Positions 38,187-48,600 of a stretch of 64,000 nt of DNA are shown one piece after another. The notes beneath the pieces were generated by a model. The model was given only the letters and a program-made list of their open reading frames with translations. It did not search any database and had not been told where the DNA came from. The position numbers and the translations under genes were made by a program. Each line of letters begins with the position of its first letter. The stretch's first letter is position 1. The stretch is from Alteromonas aquimaris (GTDB taxonomy: Bacteria; Pseudomonadota; Gammaproteobacteria; Enterobacterales; Alteromonadaceae): assembly GCF_026183695.1 (NCBI RefSeq), contig NZ_JAPFRD010000010.1, forward strand, positions 415,702 through 479,701, in the 5' to 3' direction.

Positions 38187-40754
38187 CTATTTATCATCCT
38201 GAAACATGGCTTTCAATTGCTGTCTCAGTTCATTATCTAATACGGGCTTGGTCAAAACAGGAATAGATCCAAATTCCTTAGGAAGTTGTAACTGATCGCC
38301 GTATCCGCTCATTATCATACAGGGTATGTTGTCAGCAAGTACACTCTGAATAAGGCCAAGTGAAGTGTCTTTACCCAGGTGGATATCAAATACCACAAAG
38401 TCAAAACTTTCATTTTCGTAGAGTTGTCTTGCCGTTTTAATATTGCCTACCACTGCTACCTGTTCTACGCCTATATCTTTTAACTTGTTTTGGATGTCCA
38501 TAGCTATCACTAAATTATCTTCTACCACCAAAGCTGACCGAGGTAGAGCGGACACTTGGGTTTCGCTTAGTTTTTCACTAAACTCCGGTTTCGATTCATT
38601 TCCCTTCACTTCAGTGAAGAAACGTTTGGGAATACTGAAGCGTGCCTGCAAGCCATGCCGCGCAAGTTCAATATCAGTTGAACCTTGAAGTTCATGGGGT
38701 ATCACCGATTGAATCAGCATCATTCCAAAACCTTCGCGTATTGAGGGCGCAACCGGCGGCCCGCCTGTTTCCCGCCATTCTATTATTAACTGTTGATCAC
38801 TGGATAACTGCCAATGAATTTCCACTTTGCCACGTCCCGAATTGGACAGAGCGCCATATTTGGCCGCATTAGTGAAAAGCTCATGCACCACCAGCACAAT
38901 TGGCGTGGCCGCTTCTGAATGTAAGTTAACTTTAGGGCCTGAGCGCGTTATGCGGCTATCGACATCGACATACGCTTGAATTTCGTTTTCGAGTAATTCA
39001 TTCAATGAGATCTCTGTCCACTCGGACGCGGTTAGTTGGTCATGAGCCGATGCCAGCGCGGTTAACCGCCCCGTAAGAACTTTAACAAATTCTTCAGTAT
39101 TTCGGTCGGTTTGGTCGGTCTGCAATACTATTGCATTGACCAGATTAAGAATGTTACGGACGCGGTGATTAAGTTCTGATATTAATATTTCATGCTTGCG
39201 GCTTGCATTTCGTACAATAGAGTCCCGTTCTTGCATGTGTCGAAGCACGACTTCAAGTAACGTAATCCGTAATGACTCTCCGATGATTTGCTCCTGATCA
39301 GTCCACTCATGACACAGATCTTCATGAGTCTCTTGCCATTGGTTGAAACTACCCCGGGGGAGCAATCTTGATCCGTTAGGCCCGAGCGAAACAGGCTTTT
39401 GTGGAGTGCCAGCCCAATTAATTGTTTTCGTTTGTGCCTCTCGGTAAAACAACAGATAATCACGGGGAGATTTTGAGATAGGAATGGCGAGTAATCCAGC
39501 AATGCCGTGGGTCTTCGTAGCATACTGTGGAAAAACCTTTGCCATTGAAACTAACGTATTGACCTGCCTGGGGGGCTGACTGTTTAGATATCGCACTACG
39601 CGTCTTAGTACCTCATCAGGTAAGGATTTACCTGTACTACTGACCTGCCCCTCAATAATTACAGTAATCCCATCGTTTTCAATCAACTCATCCAGCTTTC
39701 CAAACTGATTTGTAATGATATCTACCAATGCCCCGTCGGAAGCAATGGTCGACATGATTTTGTCATGAACTTTGCGCACACGGAGGCTTTCAGCTTCACG
39801 ATCTTTTGCTAGCCGCGAAGAAAGCTCAAGGGCAAAAACTTCTGCAAATAGCTCAAGTTCAGTACGTTGGAAGTAAGAAGGGACTTTGGGAGAGTAGTGA
39901 TGACATGCTATGAGCCCCCACAACTTGCCATTTACAATAAGTGATACAGAAAGTGATGCCACCACCCCCATATTTTTTAAGTATTCAATATGCATGGGTG
40001 ACACAGCACGAAGGGTAGACAATGACAAATCTATTGCTTCATCCGGGTACCGACAGATGGGGAGTATCGGGTGAATCTCCTCATTCACATTTCCAATGAT
40101 TCTTAACAGGTTTTTAAGGTAAAGTGCGCGGGCTTGCTTGGGAATATCCGACGCTGGAAAACGTAAGCCCAAAAACGCTTCTTGTTTGTGAGATTTGGCT
40201 TCAGCTATCACCTCACCCGAGCCATCAGATAAAAATTTATAGATCATTACACGGTCGAAGGACGTAATTAACCGCAGCTGTTCTGCCACCGATACGATGA
40301 GTGCTTCGGTATCATCTGCTCGACAAAATTGACTCAATAATGAACGAACGAAATGTTCTGACGTATCATGCTCTTTGGCTACAGGTTCGAATTCGATGAT
40401 GATGAATTCACCATTGTGGTGGACTGACACATCTACTTCAATATTGGTTGCATCGATAAACTGATTGAATATACGCTCGTTACAGCCTGTGATCATGGAT
40501 GACTGTAAGCCTGATCGAATATGATGCAAGGTATCTTTGTCGAGCCAATTTTTAATCGGTTCGCCGATAATTTTTTCGGCAGAGGTGCCAAAATAACGTT
40601 CGCTATTTTTTGAGCAATAGGCAACTGACCAATCGGATTGCAGTGCAATGAGACAACCATGACTTTGAATACTCCCGATCAAATGAATGGGTTCGCGATC
40701 ACAGTTGGATAAATCGACTTTTTCAGGGTACGCTGGAGATGCAAATGATGGCAT
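38187..40754 (-). CDS. bphP: Bacteriophytochrome hybrid HWE histidine kinase
   Basis: The 855-aa sensor has an N-terminal PAS with the bilin-attachment Cys C18 (in DLSNCDREPIHLIG), and a GAF domain (about 140-315) with P-A-S-D-I-P at 200-205 and chromophore-contact H255. A PHY domain (about 320-510) carries the tongue motif P-R-G-S-F at 466-470. An HWE kinase follows: phospho-His H530 in ELNHRVRN, N-box H624-E-L-F-T-N-A-A-K-Y-G, and W660-R-E662. A C-terminal REC domain has D790. It should sense red/far-red light via biliverdin and relay phosphate to the downstream GGDEF-EAL regulator. It is divergent from a heme oxygenase gene 80 bp away. Confidence 0.94.
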   Translation of the reverse strand: MPSFASPAYPEKVDLSNCDREPIHLIGSIQSHGCLIALQSDWSVAYCSKNSERYFGTSAEKIIGEPIKNWLDKDTLHHIRSGLQSSMITGCNERIFNQFIDATNIEVDVSVHHNGEFIIIEFEPVAKEHDTSEHFVRSLLSQFCRADDTEALIVSVAEQLRLITSFDRVMIYKFLSDGSGEVIAEAKSHKQEAFLGLRFPASDIPKQARALYLKNLLRIIGNVNEEIHPILPICRYPDEAIDLSLSTLRAVSPMHIEYLKNMGVVASLSVSLIVNGKLWGLIACHHYSPKVPSYFQRTELELFAEVFALELSSRLAKDREAESLRVRKVHDKIMSTIASDGALVDIITNQFGKLDELIENDGITVIIEGQVSSTGKSLPDEVLRRVVRYLNSQPPRQVNTLVSMAKVFPQYATKTHGIAGLLAIPISKSPRDYLLFYREAQTKTINWAGTPQKPVSLGPNGSRLLPRGSFNQWQETHEDLCHEWTDQEQIIGESLRITLLEVVLRHMQERDSIVRNASRKHEILISELNHRVRNILNLVNAIVLQTDQTDRNTEEFVKVLTGRLTALASAHDQLTASEWTEISLNELLENEIQAYVDVDSRITRSGPKVNLHSEAATPIVLVVHELFTNAAKYGALSNSGRGKVEIHWQLSSDQQLIIEWRETGGPPVAPSIREGFGMMLIQSVIPHELQGSTDIELARHGLQARFSIPKRFFTEVKGNESKPEFSEKLSETQVSALPRSALVVEDNLVIAMDIQNKLKDIGVEQVAVVGNIKTARQLYENESFDFVVFDIHLGKDTSLGLIQSVLADNIPCMIMSGYGDQLQLPKEFGSIPVLTKPVLDNELRQQLKAMFQDDK

Positions 40755-40834
40755 GACTTCTTCATCTATAATGATGTACGTTAGTACGTACTTAGTTTAC
40801 CTCCATTTTTAAACATAAGATCAATATAGTTAGT

Positions 40835-41455
40835 ATGATTAATACGTGTTTTTTTGACCACATTAAGCGCATAACGGCACCTTCTCACAAACGCTTGGAG
40901 AAAATGTATCCGTTCTCAACATTAATGTGTCCGCAGCGTTTCGATGAGCAAAGTTACCAGCACATTCTGCACACGATGGCAGCTTTTCATCTAAGCATTA
41001 CCTCGTTAGGCGCCAGCGAAACTAAAACTGAATTGAAAACTCTGTTAGAGCCCCATTCGATCTCGACTGCTATCTATCAAGATTTGTCTCAACTGGATAC
41101 CCATTTCGATATTTCTCAGGTGCAACCCCTATCGGTTGGCTCGGATGATATTCATTCGCTACTTGCCTTAGCTTATGTATGGGCGGGCTCAAGCATGGGG
41201 GCACAAATTTTATTAAAGTGGTTGCGAAGAAATGAAGCGTCGTTACCGAACGCTTATTACCAGAAAATGGCGCAACAGTCTGGAAAGTGGTTACAGGTCA
41301 AGCTGTTTATTAGCCAACAATTACAAAACGATGAGATCCAAGCTGAAACAATCATTAGATATGCAAATAAATGGTTTGAGGCAATTATACATGAGACCCA
41401 GCATACGTGTGTCTCTGTCCCGACTGACACTCGGAAACATGCCGCACCGCTTTGA
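40835..41455 (+). CDS. bphO: Biliverdin-producing heme oxygenase
   Basis: The 206-aa protein resembles bacterial heme oxygenases: proximal heme ligand H18 in TAPSHKRLEKMYPF and the distal-helix glycines in A-G-S-S-M-G-A-Q (about 117-124). It opens heme to biliverdin, the chromophore of the divergently encoded bacteriophytochrome, so the two genes form a self-sufficient photoreceptor locus. It is more divergent than classic BphO proteins. The start ATG at 40835 has only a weak ribosome binding site. Confidence 0.85.
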   Translation: MINTCFFDHIKRITAPSHKRLEKMYPFSTLMCPQRFDEQSYQHILHTMAAFHLSITSLGASETKTELKTLLEPHSISTAIYQDLSQLDTHFDISQVQPLSVGSDDIHSLLALAYVWAGSSMGAQILLKWLRRNEASLPNAYYQKMAQQSGKWLQVKLFISQQLQNDEIQAETIIRYANKWFEAIIHETQHTCVSVPTDTRKHAAPL

Positions 41456-41519
41456 ATCATGAACATATCTGGTAGTATGCTGCCATTGCACAATGAATTC
41501 TGACTAAAGAACACAATAG

Positions 41520-42329
41520 ATGAAAGTTATTTCCTTCAACATCAACGGTATCCGCGCCCGCCTGCATCAGCTAAAAGCACTCATTGATAAACATCAACCA
41601 GATGTTATCGGCTTGCAGGAAATCAAAGTACACAACGACCAGTTTCCACTTGAAGCAGTCCAAGAGTTGGGCTACCACGTTTTTTATCATGGTCAAAAAA
41701 GTCACTACGGAGTGGCTATGCTGACAAAAGATAAACCAGATAACGTGGTTATGGGATTCCCTACCGATGAAGAAGATGCCCAACGCCGAATGATTATGGT
41801 TACGCTTAAAGGAGCTTCTGATAAGCCTGTGACAATTTTAAATGGTTATTTCCCGCAAGGGGAGAACCGCGATCATGAGACAAAATTCCCTGCCAAGCGC
41901 AAGTTCTATCAAGATCTTATGCGATACCTTAATTCGTCTCACCAACCTGATGAGAATATCATCGTTATGGGCGATTTAAATATCTCACCTACAGACAATG
42001 ATATAGGTATTGGCGAAGAAAATAAAAAACGCTGGTTGCGCACAGGAAAATGCAGTTTTTTGCCAGAGGAGCGTGAATGGTTAAATACGGTATACCAGTG
42101 GGGATTGAAAGACAGTTTCCGTGACTTACACCCGCACACTGACGACAAATTCAGCTGGTTTGATTATCGCTCAAAAGGGTTTAATGACAACCGCGGATTG
42201 AGAATTGATTTGATCCTAAGCACCTTGCCCGTGCACGAAACGCTGCAGAGTGCGGGCATCGATTATGAACTGCGCGGAATAGAAAAACCGTCGGATCACG
42301 CCCCTGTCTGGGCGGAATACGACCTTTAA
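41520..42329 (+). CDS. xthA: Exodeoxyribonuclease III (AP endonuclease)
   Basis: A 269-aa EEP-fold nuclease of base excision repair. Metal-binding and catalytic motifs are G-L-Q-E-I-K near residue 32, M-G-D-L-N-I-S-P near 147, and the C-terminal S-D-H-A-P-V-W near 258. The length matches E. coli XthA (268). The ATG at 41520 is 64 bp after the heme oxygenase stop, and the next gene starts 4 bp after its stop. Confidence 0.95.
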   Translation: MKVISFNINGIRARLHQLKALIDKHQPDVIGLQEIKVHNDQFPLEAVQELGYHVFYHGQKSHYGVAMLTKDKPDNVVMGFPTDEEDAQRRMIMVTLKGASDKPVTILNGYFPQGENRDHETKFPAKRKFYQDLMRYLNSSHQPDENIIVMGDLNISPTDNDIGIGEENKKRWLRTGKCSFLPEEREWLNTVYQWGLKDSFRDLHPHTDDKFSWFDYRSKGFNDNRGLRIDLILSTLPVHETLQSAGIDYELRGIEKPSDHAPVWAEYDL

Positions 42330-42333
42330 CTGA

Positions 42334-42987
42334 GTGCACTCGTTGACTATTCTTCAAATTATCTGTCTGGTCGCTTTCATTATTGTTATCGGCCTGACAA
42401 TTAAAAATATCCCGTTCGCCCAATTTCGTGCGGATAGTCGCCGCCAGCATATTGTTTTTGGGGCGGCGGCCTCGGTATTCTTCCTGTGGATTTTCAGGGC
42501 AGGCATATTTCCGGGGCTGGATGTCCATTTTCTATGGCTTCCCGCGCTAGCCTTAATATTGGGATTTCGCTTTGCTATTTTAGCAGCCAGCTTCGCCTTG
42601 GCTGGTACGACGGTGATTGGTTTAGATTCGTGGTCTATGTTTGGGGTGAATGGCTTGTTAGGTATTTGTGCCCCTATCGCCTTAACGTATGTTATTTACA
42701 TCATTTCCTTTCACCGCATTCCCAGAAACTTATTCGTGTACATTTTTGTCTGTGCCTTTTTTCCCGGCGCGGCTATGATAGCCATAAAGATGGGTTTACT
42801 AGGAGGCTACTACTTTATAGATGGAATGTATGAATGGGAGGTGATAAAAGATAACTATTTGATTTTAATTCCACTGCTCCTCTTCCCTGAGGGCATGCTA
42901 AATGGAATGACCTTAACACTTTTGACAATTTATAAACCTGAGTGGATTTATACGTTTCATGACAAATTTTATATCGATAATAAATAA
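42334..42987 (+). CDS. CbiM-like integral membrane protein (ECF transporter permease family)
   Basis: A 217-aa very hydrophobic protein with about six membrane helices, resembling the CbiM/NikM group of energy-coupling-factor transporters. The region A-L-A-L-I-L-G-F-R-F-A-I-L and the P-E-G-M-L-N-G motif near residue 190 fit. Family members import cobalt or nickel with CbiQ/CbiO-type partners, but no CbiN, CbiQ or CbiO gene is in the window, so this is a lone component. The start is GTG at 42334, 4 bp after the xthA stop; TTG at 42343 is an alternative. Confidence 0.75.
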   Translation: MHSLTILQIICLVAFIIVIGLTIKNIPFAQFRADSRRQHIVFGAAASVFFLWIFRAGIFPGLDVHFLWLPALALILGFRFAILAASFALAGTTVIGLDSWSMFGVNGLLGICAPIALTYVIYIISFHRIPRNLFVYIFVCAFFPGAAMIAIKMGLLGGYYFIDGMYEWEVIKDNYLILIPLLLFPEGMLNGMTLTLLTIYKPEWIYTFHDKFYIDNK

Positions 42988-43000
42988 ACTACATCAAGCG

Positions 43001-43564
43001 TTACTTTTTAAATAGTATATCCATCACACTACTTAATTCGGTTTTACCCTCGCGAATTTCTTCTTCACTCAAGCCTGTAATTTCATGAGGAAACACTAGC
43101 CATTCTTCGCTGCTATTAATGTAATAATCTGGTTCGATATCCGTTTTATTGTTAGCAGGTTTAAACCAGGGGCAAGCAATGCGAATGTCTTGAGGTACGT
43201 TTAAACGCATTAGTTTTTTAATCTGTTTGATCAACGCATCCACGCTACGCCCTGAATCAAAAACATCATCGACGATTAGCAATGAATCACCCGCATTGGC
43301 ATTTTCCACCAGATAATGCAGGCCATGCACGCGGATTTCTTTTGACTGCTGATTAATCCCGTAATAAGAAGAGGTGCGAACCGCTATATGATCGGTAGGC
43401 GTATTTCTGAATTCAAAAAACTCTTGTACCGCAATGCCGATGGGCGCCCCACCCCGCCAGATCCCAATGATAAAATCAGGACGAAATCCATCGTCATACA
43501 CCTTCGCAGCTAGGCGAAAGCTATCCTCTAATAAAGACTGGGAGGTAATATAATGCTTTTTCAT
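43001..43564 (-). CDS. Phosphoribosyltransferase, purine salvage type
   Basis: A 187-aa PRTase with the PRPP-binding motif L-L-I-V-D-D-V-F-D-S-G-R-S-V (about 105-118) and W-R-G-G-A-P-I-G-I near residue 36. It may salvage hypoxanthine or xanthine; base specificity cannot be assigned. It is 13 bp from the convergent CbiM-like stop and 89 bp downstream of the LolC/E-type gene. Confidence 0.85.
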   Translation of the reverse strand: MKKHYITSQSLLEDSFRLAAKVYDDGFRPDFIIGIWRGGAPIGIAVQEFFEFRNTPTDHIAVRTSSYYGINQQSKEIRVHGLHYLVENANAGDSLLIVDDVFDSGRSVDALIKQIKKLMRLNVPQDIRIACPWFKPANNKTDIEPDYYINSSEEWLVFPHEITGLSEEEIREGKTELSSVMDILFKK

Positions 43565-43653
43565 ACTGACTTCTGCGTAATGATTAAAAGACCGGGAGTA
43601 TAGTGAATTCGGACTTGTTTTGCACGGTCTAAACGTAATCTCACTTGCTAAAT

Positions 43654-44859
43654 CTACTCATTTTGTAATGCGCTGGCAGGTTGTACAGACATCGCTTTGA
43701 ACGCTGGATACAAACTTGCGATCACACACAAAATTAAAGAAAAGGCCATTACCAGGGCTATCTGTGACCAGCGTAAGTCGATAGGTACGCCAAGTCCGTT
43801 TTCTGCAAAAGCGATGGGGACATTCAATAAAGTTAAGAGGTTGTTAAGTTGTGTTGAGAGCAATATTCCTAAGACGCCACCGATTAAGGCACCTTTCATG
43901 CCGTTAAACACACCATTAAAAATAAAAATACTCATTATCTGGCTACGCGGCATTCCTTGCGTGCGCAGAATGGCGATATCGCCTTGTTTCTCGGTTACCA
44001 CCATTACCAGGGAGGAGACAATGTTAAATGCCGCTACGGCTATGATCAGCAATAGCATCATCGACATCATATTTTTTTCCATTTTCACTGCGTCGAATAA
44101 TGGCCCTTGGCGAGTCCGCCAATTCTCACTGGCCACTTGCAAATCATCCAAAGCCTGCACCACTTGCTGGTATTTAAACGCATCTTCTAAAAATAGGCGG
44201 CGATCACGTGGTGCTGAGGACGGCATTCTGAGTAACTTCTGCAGATCCTCAACATGTAAAAAAATTGCTTTATCGTCTAATTGGGAGCCCACATCATAAA
44301 TGCCGCCAACCGTTACCAATCTTTGCGCGGGCATGCGGCCAAACGGGGTATATATGCTAGCTCCCGCAACCAATAGGCGCAGCCGGTCACCCACGTCAAG
44401 ATCGAGTTGCACGGCCAGGGCTCTGCCTATCACAACATGATACTTGCCACGTTTGAGGTGGTTAAACTGCCCAGCCAGTAGCTTTGACTGCACGATACTG
44501 TGTTCTTGCATGATGTGCGGGTCGACACCCTGTAATTGAACACCTCGTAACCCGCTGCGCGACTGCACCACGCCTTCCGATTCGAGAAAATCCATTGCCG
44601 CGACCACGCCAGGAAAAGTAGATAAATCCTCAATTGCTTTTGAATCGTTCGCTTTAATGACAACATGCGGCGCAATACCTAATACCCTTTCCTTCAACTG
44701 CCCTTCAAATCCATTCATTACTGACACCACCACTATTAGCGCCATGACGCCTAGCGCAATGCCTGCGACTGAAAAACGATTAATAAACGCCACAAAGCTT
44801 TTATGCTTCCCTGACGTTGAATAGCGAAGAGCGATAAATGCAGGTAATGAATTTAACAT
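43654..44859 (-). CDS. LolC/LolE-type lipoprotein-releasing ABC transporter permease
   Basis: A 401-aa inner membrane protein of the LolCE/MacB fold: an N-terminal helix (about 17-45), a large periplasmic domain (about 46-260) and three C-terminal helices. The family motifs I-A-L-R-Y-S near the N-terminus and the V-V-V-S-V-M-N-G-F-E segment match LolC/E. It would act with LolD ATPase to release outer-membrane lipoproteins to LolA. Neither lolD nor a second permease is adjacent, unlike the usual lolCDE operon. The start ATG at 44859 (MLNSLP) is preferred. Confidence 0.9.
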   Translation of the reverse strand: MLNSLPAFIALRYSTSGKHKSFVAFINRFSVAGIALGVMALIVVVSVMNGFEGQLKERVLGIAPHVVIKANDSKAIEDLSTFPGVVAAMDFLESEGVVQSRSGLRGVQLQGVDPHIMQEHSIVQSKLLAGQFNHLKRGKYHVVIGRALAVQLDLDVGDRLRLLVAGASIYTPFGRMPAQRLVTVGGIYDVGSQLDDKAIFLHVEDLQKLLRMPSSAPRDRRLFLEDAFKYQQVVQALDDLQVASENWRTRQGPLFDAVKMEKNMMSMMLLLIIAVAAFNIVSSLVMVVTEKQGDIAILRTQGMPRSQIMSIFIFNGVFNGMKGALIGGVLGILLSTQLNNLLTLLNVPIAFAENGLGVPIDLRWSQIALVMAFSLILCVIASLYPAFKAMSVQPASALQNE

Positions 44860-45025
44860 AGTGTACGAAATGATCACTTTCTTAAGTCAATGCCTATACT
44901 TATATAAATTATACAGCCTATTAATATGGCAGTACTCGCGCACAGGCAACAATAGTAAACTCGTTATAGTACGTGTAAGCTAGCGCACTAACAAGTTGAG
45001 AAGTGAGAAGTATCAGGTAGATTAG

Positions 45026-45622
45026 ATGGACAACTTAACGCTGGAACAAAAAAAGGCGCAATTCGATGAATTTTTCATGATTGCCCATCCAATAAAAATC
45101 AATATCAATTTGTTGACCGACGACTTTGTGTTGCCAGAACTGGAAAAGTTTGACGATGTCATGCCTTTTGCTTTTCGAGTCGCGAGTGAGATGTCAACGG
45201 TCCATTCACAATCACTACGACCATTACGTGGGTTAAGTGAACATGCCAGTGACTTAGTGGACTATCTTAATTTACAGTCGCGTAAAATAGATCTAATGAT
45301 GTCTTACATCCTGCAACAACAGGACGAGCCAGAAGCCCGCTTTGAAACGGTGAAATTTGGTGGTGGTGGATTAGTTGTGCACCATGATGCTGAAATCCCC
45401 ATTGGAACTAAAGCTGAATTGAAGCTTTTTTTAACTGAAGAGGCTGCCGCTATTTTTTGCTATGGTGAAGTTATTACTTGTCAGCCGGCTGAAGATGAAT
45501 ACCATATAGCGTTCATTTTTAATCGTATCCGGGAAGAAGACCAGGAATTACTTGTGCGGGCGAGTTTGCATTTGCAAACGCAGCAATTGCGTAAACGTTC
45601 GCAAAAGCGCCGTGAGCTATAG
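45026..45622 (+). CDS. PilZ-like domain protein upstream of mfd
   Basis: A 198-aa protein with an N-terminal helical part and a C-terminal PilZ-fold region (about 95-190): the K-F-G-G-G-G-L-V-V and I-P-I-G-T-K-A-E-L-K-L-F-L pattern fits the PilZ barrel. The RxxxR c-di-GMP-binding motif is missing, so ligand binding is doubtful. The protein ends in a basic tail (RKRSQKRREL). It is 58 bp upstream of mfd on the same strand, so the two may share a transcript. Confidence 0.72.
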   Translation: MDNLTLEQKKAQFDEFFMIAHPIKININLLTDDFVLPELEKFDDVMPFAFRVASEMSTVHSQSLRPLRGLSEHASDLVDYLNLQSRKIDLMMSYILQQQDEPEARFETVKFGGGGLVVHHDAEIPIGTKAELKLFLTEEAAAIFCYGEVITCQPAEDEYHIAFIFNRIREEDQELLVRASLHLQTQQLRKRSQKRREL

Positions 45623-45680
45623 ACTTGCGCACAAAGTACACTTCTTATTAAACGATACCACTAACTTGTGACAGGGTGAT

Positions 45681-48600
45681 ATGACTGCCTCACGTTCATC
45701 GCTTCCTTTACCAAAAATAAAGTCTCACGCCAAGGTTGGCGATCATCAGCAATGGGGGCAGCTCACCAGTAGCGCTCGAGCAATGGTTGTTAGCCAAGCC
45801 TATACGCAGCACGACGGGCCATTGCTTGTATTAACTACCGACACCCCGTCGGCCATGAAGCTTGAGCGTGAACTACATTTCTTTTTGAATGATGACAAGG
45901 CCACCGTTACCCTCTTTCCTGATTGGGAGACATTACCTTACGACGCCTTTTCCCCTCATCAGGATATTGTTTCGCAACGCCTTGAAACACTTTATTACTT
46001 GTCGAATAAAGCCAAAGGTATCTTTATTGTTCCGGTTAATACGTTGATGCAGCGCCTTGCACCGACCGATTATCTGAATAAATACCTGTTAATGTTACAT
46101 AAGGGCGAAACGCTTGATCGAGATAATTTCAGGCGCAGGCTGGAACAAGCGGGTTATCTGCATGTAAATCAAGTGATGAGTCACAGCGAGTTTTCAATAC
46201 GCGGCAGCATTATTGATTTGTTTCCTATGGGTAGTAATAAGCCTTACCGTATTGATTTATTTGATGACGAAATTGATTCCATCCGGTTCTTTGACCCTGA
46301 TAACCAACGTTCGAGCGACGAAGTTACGGAGATTCGTTTACTGCCGGCAAGGGAATTTCCTACCGATAAAGATGCGCTGTCCCTGTTCAGACAGCAATTT
46401 TTAACTAAATTTGATGCCAGTAATGCGCGCGAATCAATCTTCTATCAGGTCAACAAAGGCACCTTACCCAGTGGCATTGAATATTACTTGCCTTTATTTT
46501 TTGAAAGCACCGCCACCCTGTTTGACTACCTTCACCCGGAGTTCGTGGTTCTCTTAAACGGCGATATTTTTCACGCAAGTGAAACCCATTGGAAGGACAT
46601 TGCGGAACGTTATGAACAACTGCGGTATGATTTAACCCGCCCGTTATTGCCTCCGGAAGAGGTTTTTTTACCGGTAACAGAGTTATTTGAAGAAATAAAA
46701 AAGTGGCCGCGCGTCACCTTACAAAGTGAGACATTGCCTGAGAAAGTCGGGCACTTTAATGCAGGCTTTACCCCTTTATCTGACATTGCATTTGAACCGC
46801 AAAAGAAACATCCGGCAGAGCGACTTAAAAAATTACTCAAAGAGGCTAAATCACAACAAGATCGCGTACTGTTTTGCGCTGAATCGCAAGGCAGAAGAGA
46901 AAATCTGTTAGCGTTACTGAGTAAATCAGGTATTCGTCCTGCTGCATCGGCAGGGTTTAACGCTTTTTTAACCAGCGATGAAACAGTAGGGATCACGGTA
47001 GGCCAGGTAGAAAACAGCTTTATATGGCAAACGCCCACCGAGCGTATTGTAGTCATTACCGAGTCAGAACTGCTTGGACATAAAATAAGCCAGCGACGTT
47101 TACGTGAGAAACGTGCTGCTACCGATGAAAATGCCGTCATTCGAAACTTGGCAGAACTATCTATCGGGCAACCCGTGGTGCATTTGGACCATGGGGTTGG
47201 GCGATATCTAGGACTGCAAACGTTGGATGCGGGAGGCGTTACCACTGAATACTTGTGCATCGAATATTCGAAACAAGCCAAGTTGTATGTGCCTGTATCA
47301 TCGCTCCACTTAATTGCCCGTTATACCGGTGGAGATGCTGAACACGCCCCGCTCAATGCTTTGGGCTCTGATGCCTGGACAAAGGCCAAGCAAAAGGCAG
47401 CCGAGAAAGTACGCGATGTGGCAGCAGAGCTGCTCGACGTCTATGCAAAACGGGCCTCAAAGCCTGGCTATGCATATCCGATAAATTGGGAAGAGTATAA
47501 TGCCTTTGCCGACAGTTTTCCTTTTGAGGAAACCCCCGATCAGCAGCAAGCCATCACTTCCGTAATTCAAGATATGGGTAGCCCACAGGCCATGGACAGA
47601 CTGGTATGTGGTGATGTCGGCTTTGGTAAAACTGAAGTTGCCATGCGTGCGGCGTTTTTAGCGGCCAATCAGGGTAAGCAGGTTGCGATACTGGTACCAA
47701 CTACCCTACTCGCCCAGCAGCATTATGAAAACTTTGTTGATCGCTTTGCTAACTGGCCGTTCAATATTCAGGTAATGAGTCGCTTTGTTAGTAGCAAAAG
47801 TCAAAAAGAGATCATTGGTAATATTGAACAGGGTAAAGTTGATATTGTGGTGGGCACCCATAAGTTGTTACAAAACGATATCAAGTTTGCCGACCTTGGT
47901 TTGGTCATCATTGATGAAGAACATCGTTTTGGCGTTCGTCAAAAGGAAAAATTTAAATCCCTGCGAGCAGATGTGGATATACTAACGCTCACCGCGACAC
48001 CTATTCCACGTACGCTGAATATGGCCCTCTCGGGCATGCGCGATTTATCCATTATCGCCACGCCGCCCGCTAAGCGCTTGTCGATAAAAACCTTTGTGCA
48101 ACAAAGAAATAAAGCCACTATTCGTGAAGCTATCATGCGTGAAATATTACGTGGTGGACAAGTTTATTTCTTGCATAATGAAGTGGACACCATTGCTAAG
48201 ACCGCCGAGGAAATTGCCGAAATTGTTCCCGAAGCACGGGTTGCTATCGGTCACGGCCAAATGCGTGAGCGTGAGCTTGAACAAGTGATGAGTGATTTCT
48301 ATCATCAACGTCACAATGTACTCGTTTGTACCACAATCATTGAAACAGGAATAGACGTACCCACTGCGAATACCATTATTATGGATCGTGCGGACCATCT
48401 TGGCCTTGCCCAACTTCATCAGCTTCGTGGGCGCGTTGGCCGCTCCCATCATCAGGCATACGCATATTTGCTTACGCCGCACCCTAAGCGAATGACCAAA
48501 GATGCCGCCAAACGTCTGGAGGCGATTGCCGCACTGGAAGACTTAGGCGCCGGTTTCGCCCTGGCCACCCATGATTTAGAGATCCGCGGTGCAGGGGAAT

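Noticed and set aside
43697-44299. 200-aa antisense frame in the LolC/E-type gene
   Set aside because: The real gene on the minus strand has clear membrane helices and family motifs.
46610-47281. 223-aa antisense frame inside mfd
   Set aside because: mfd is complete and conserved on the plus strand.
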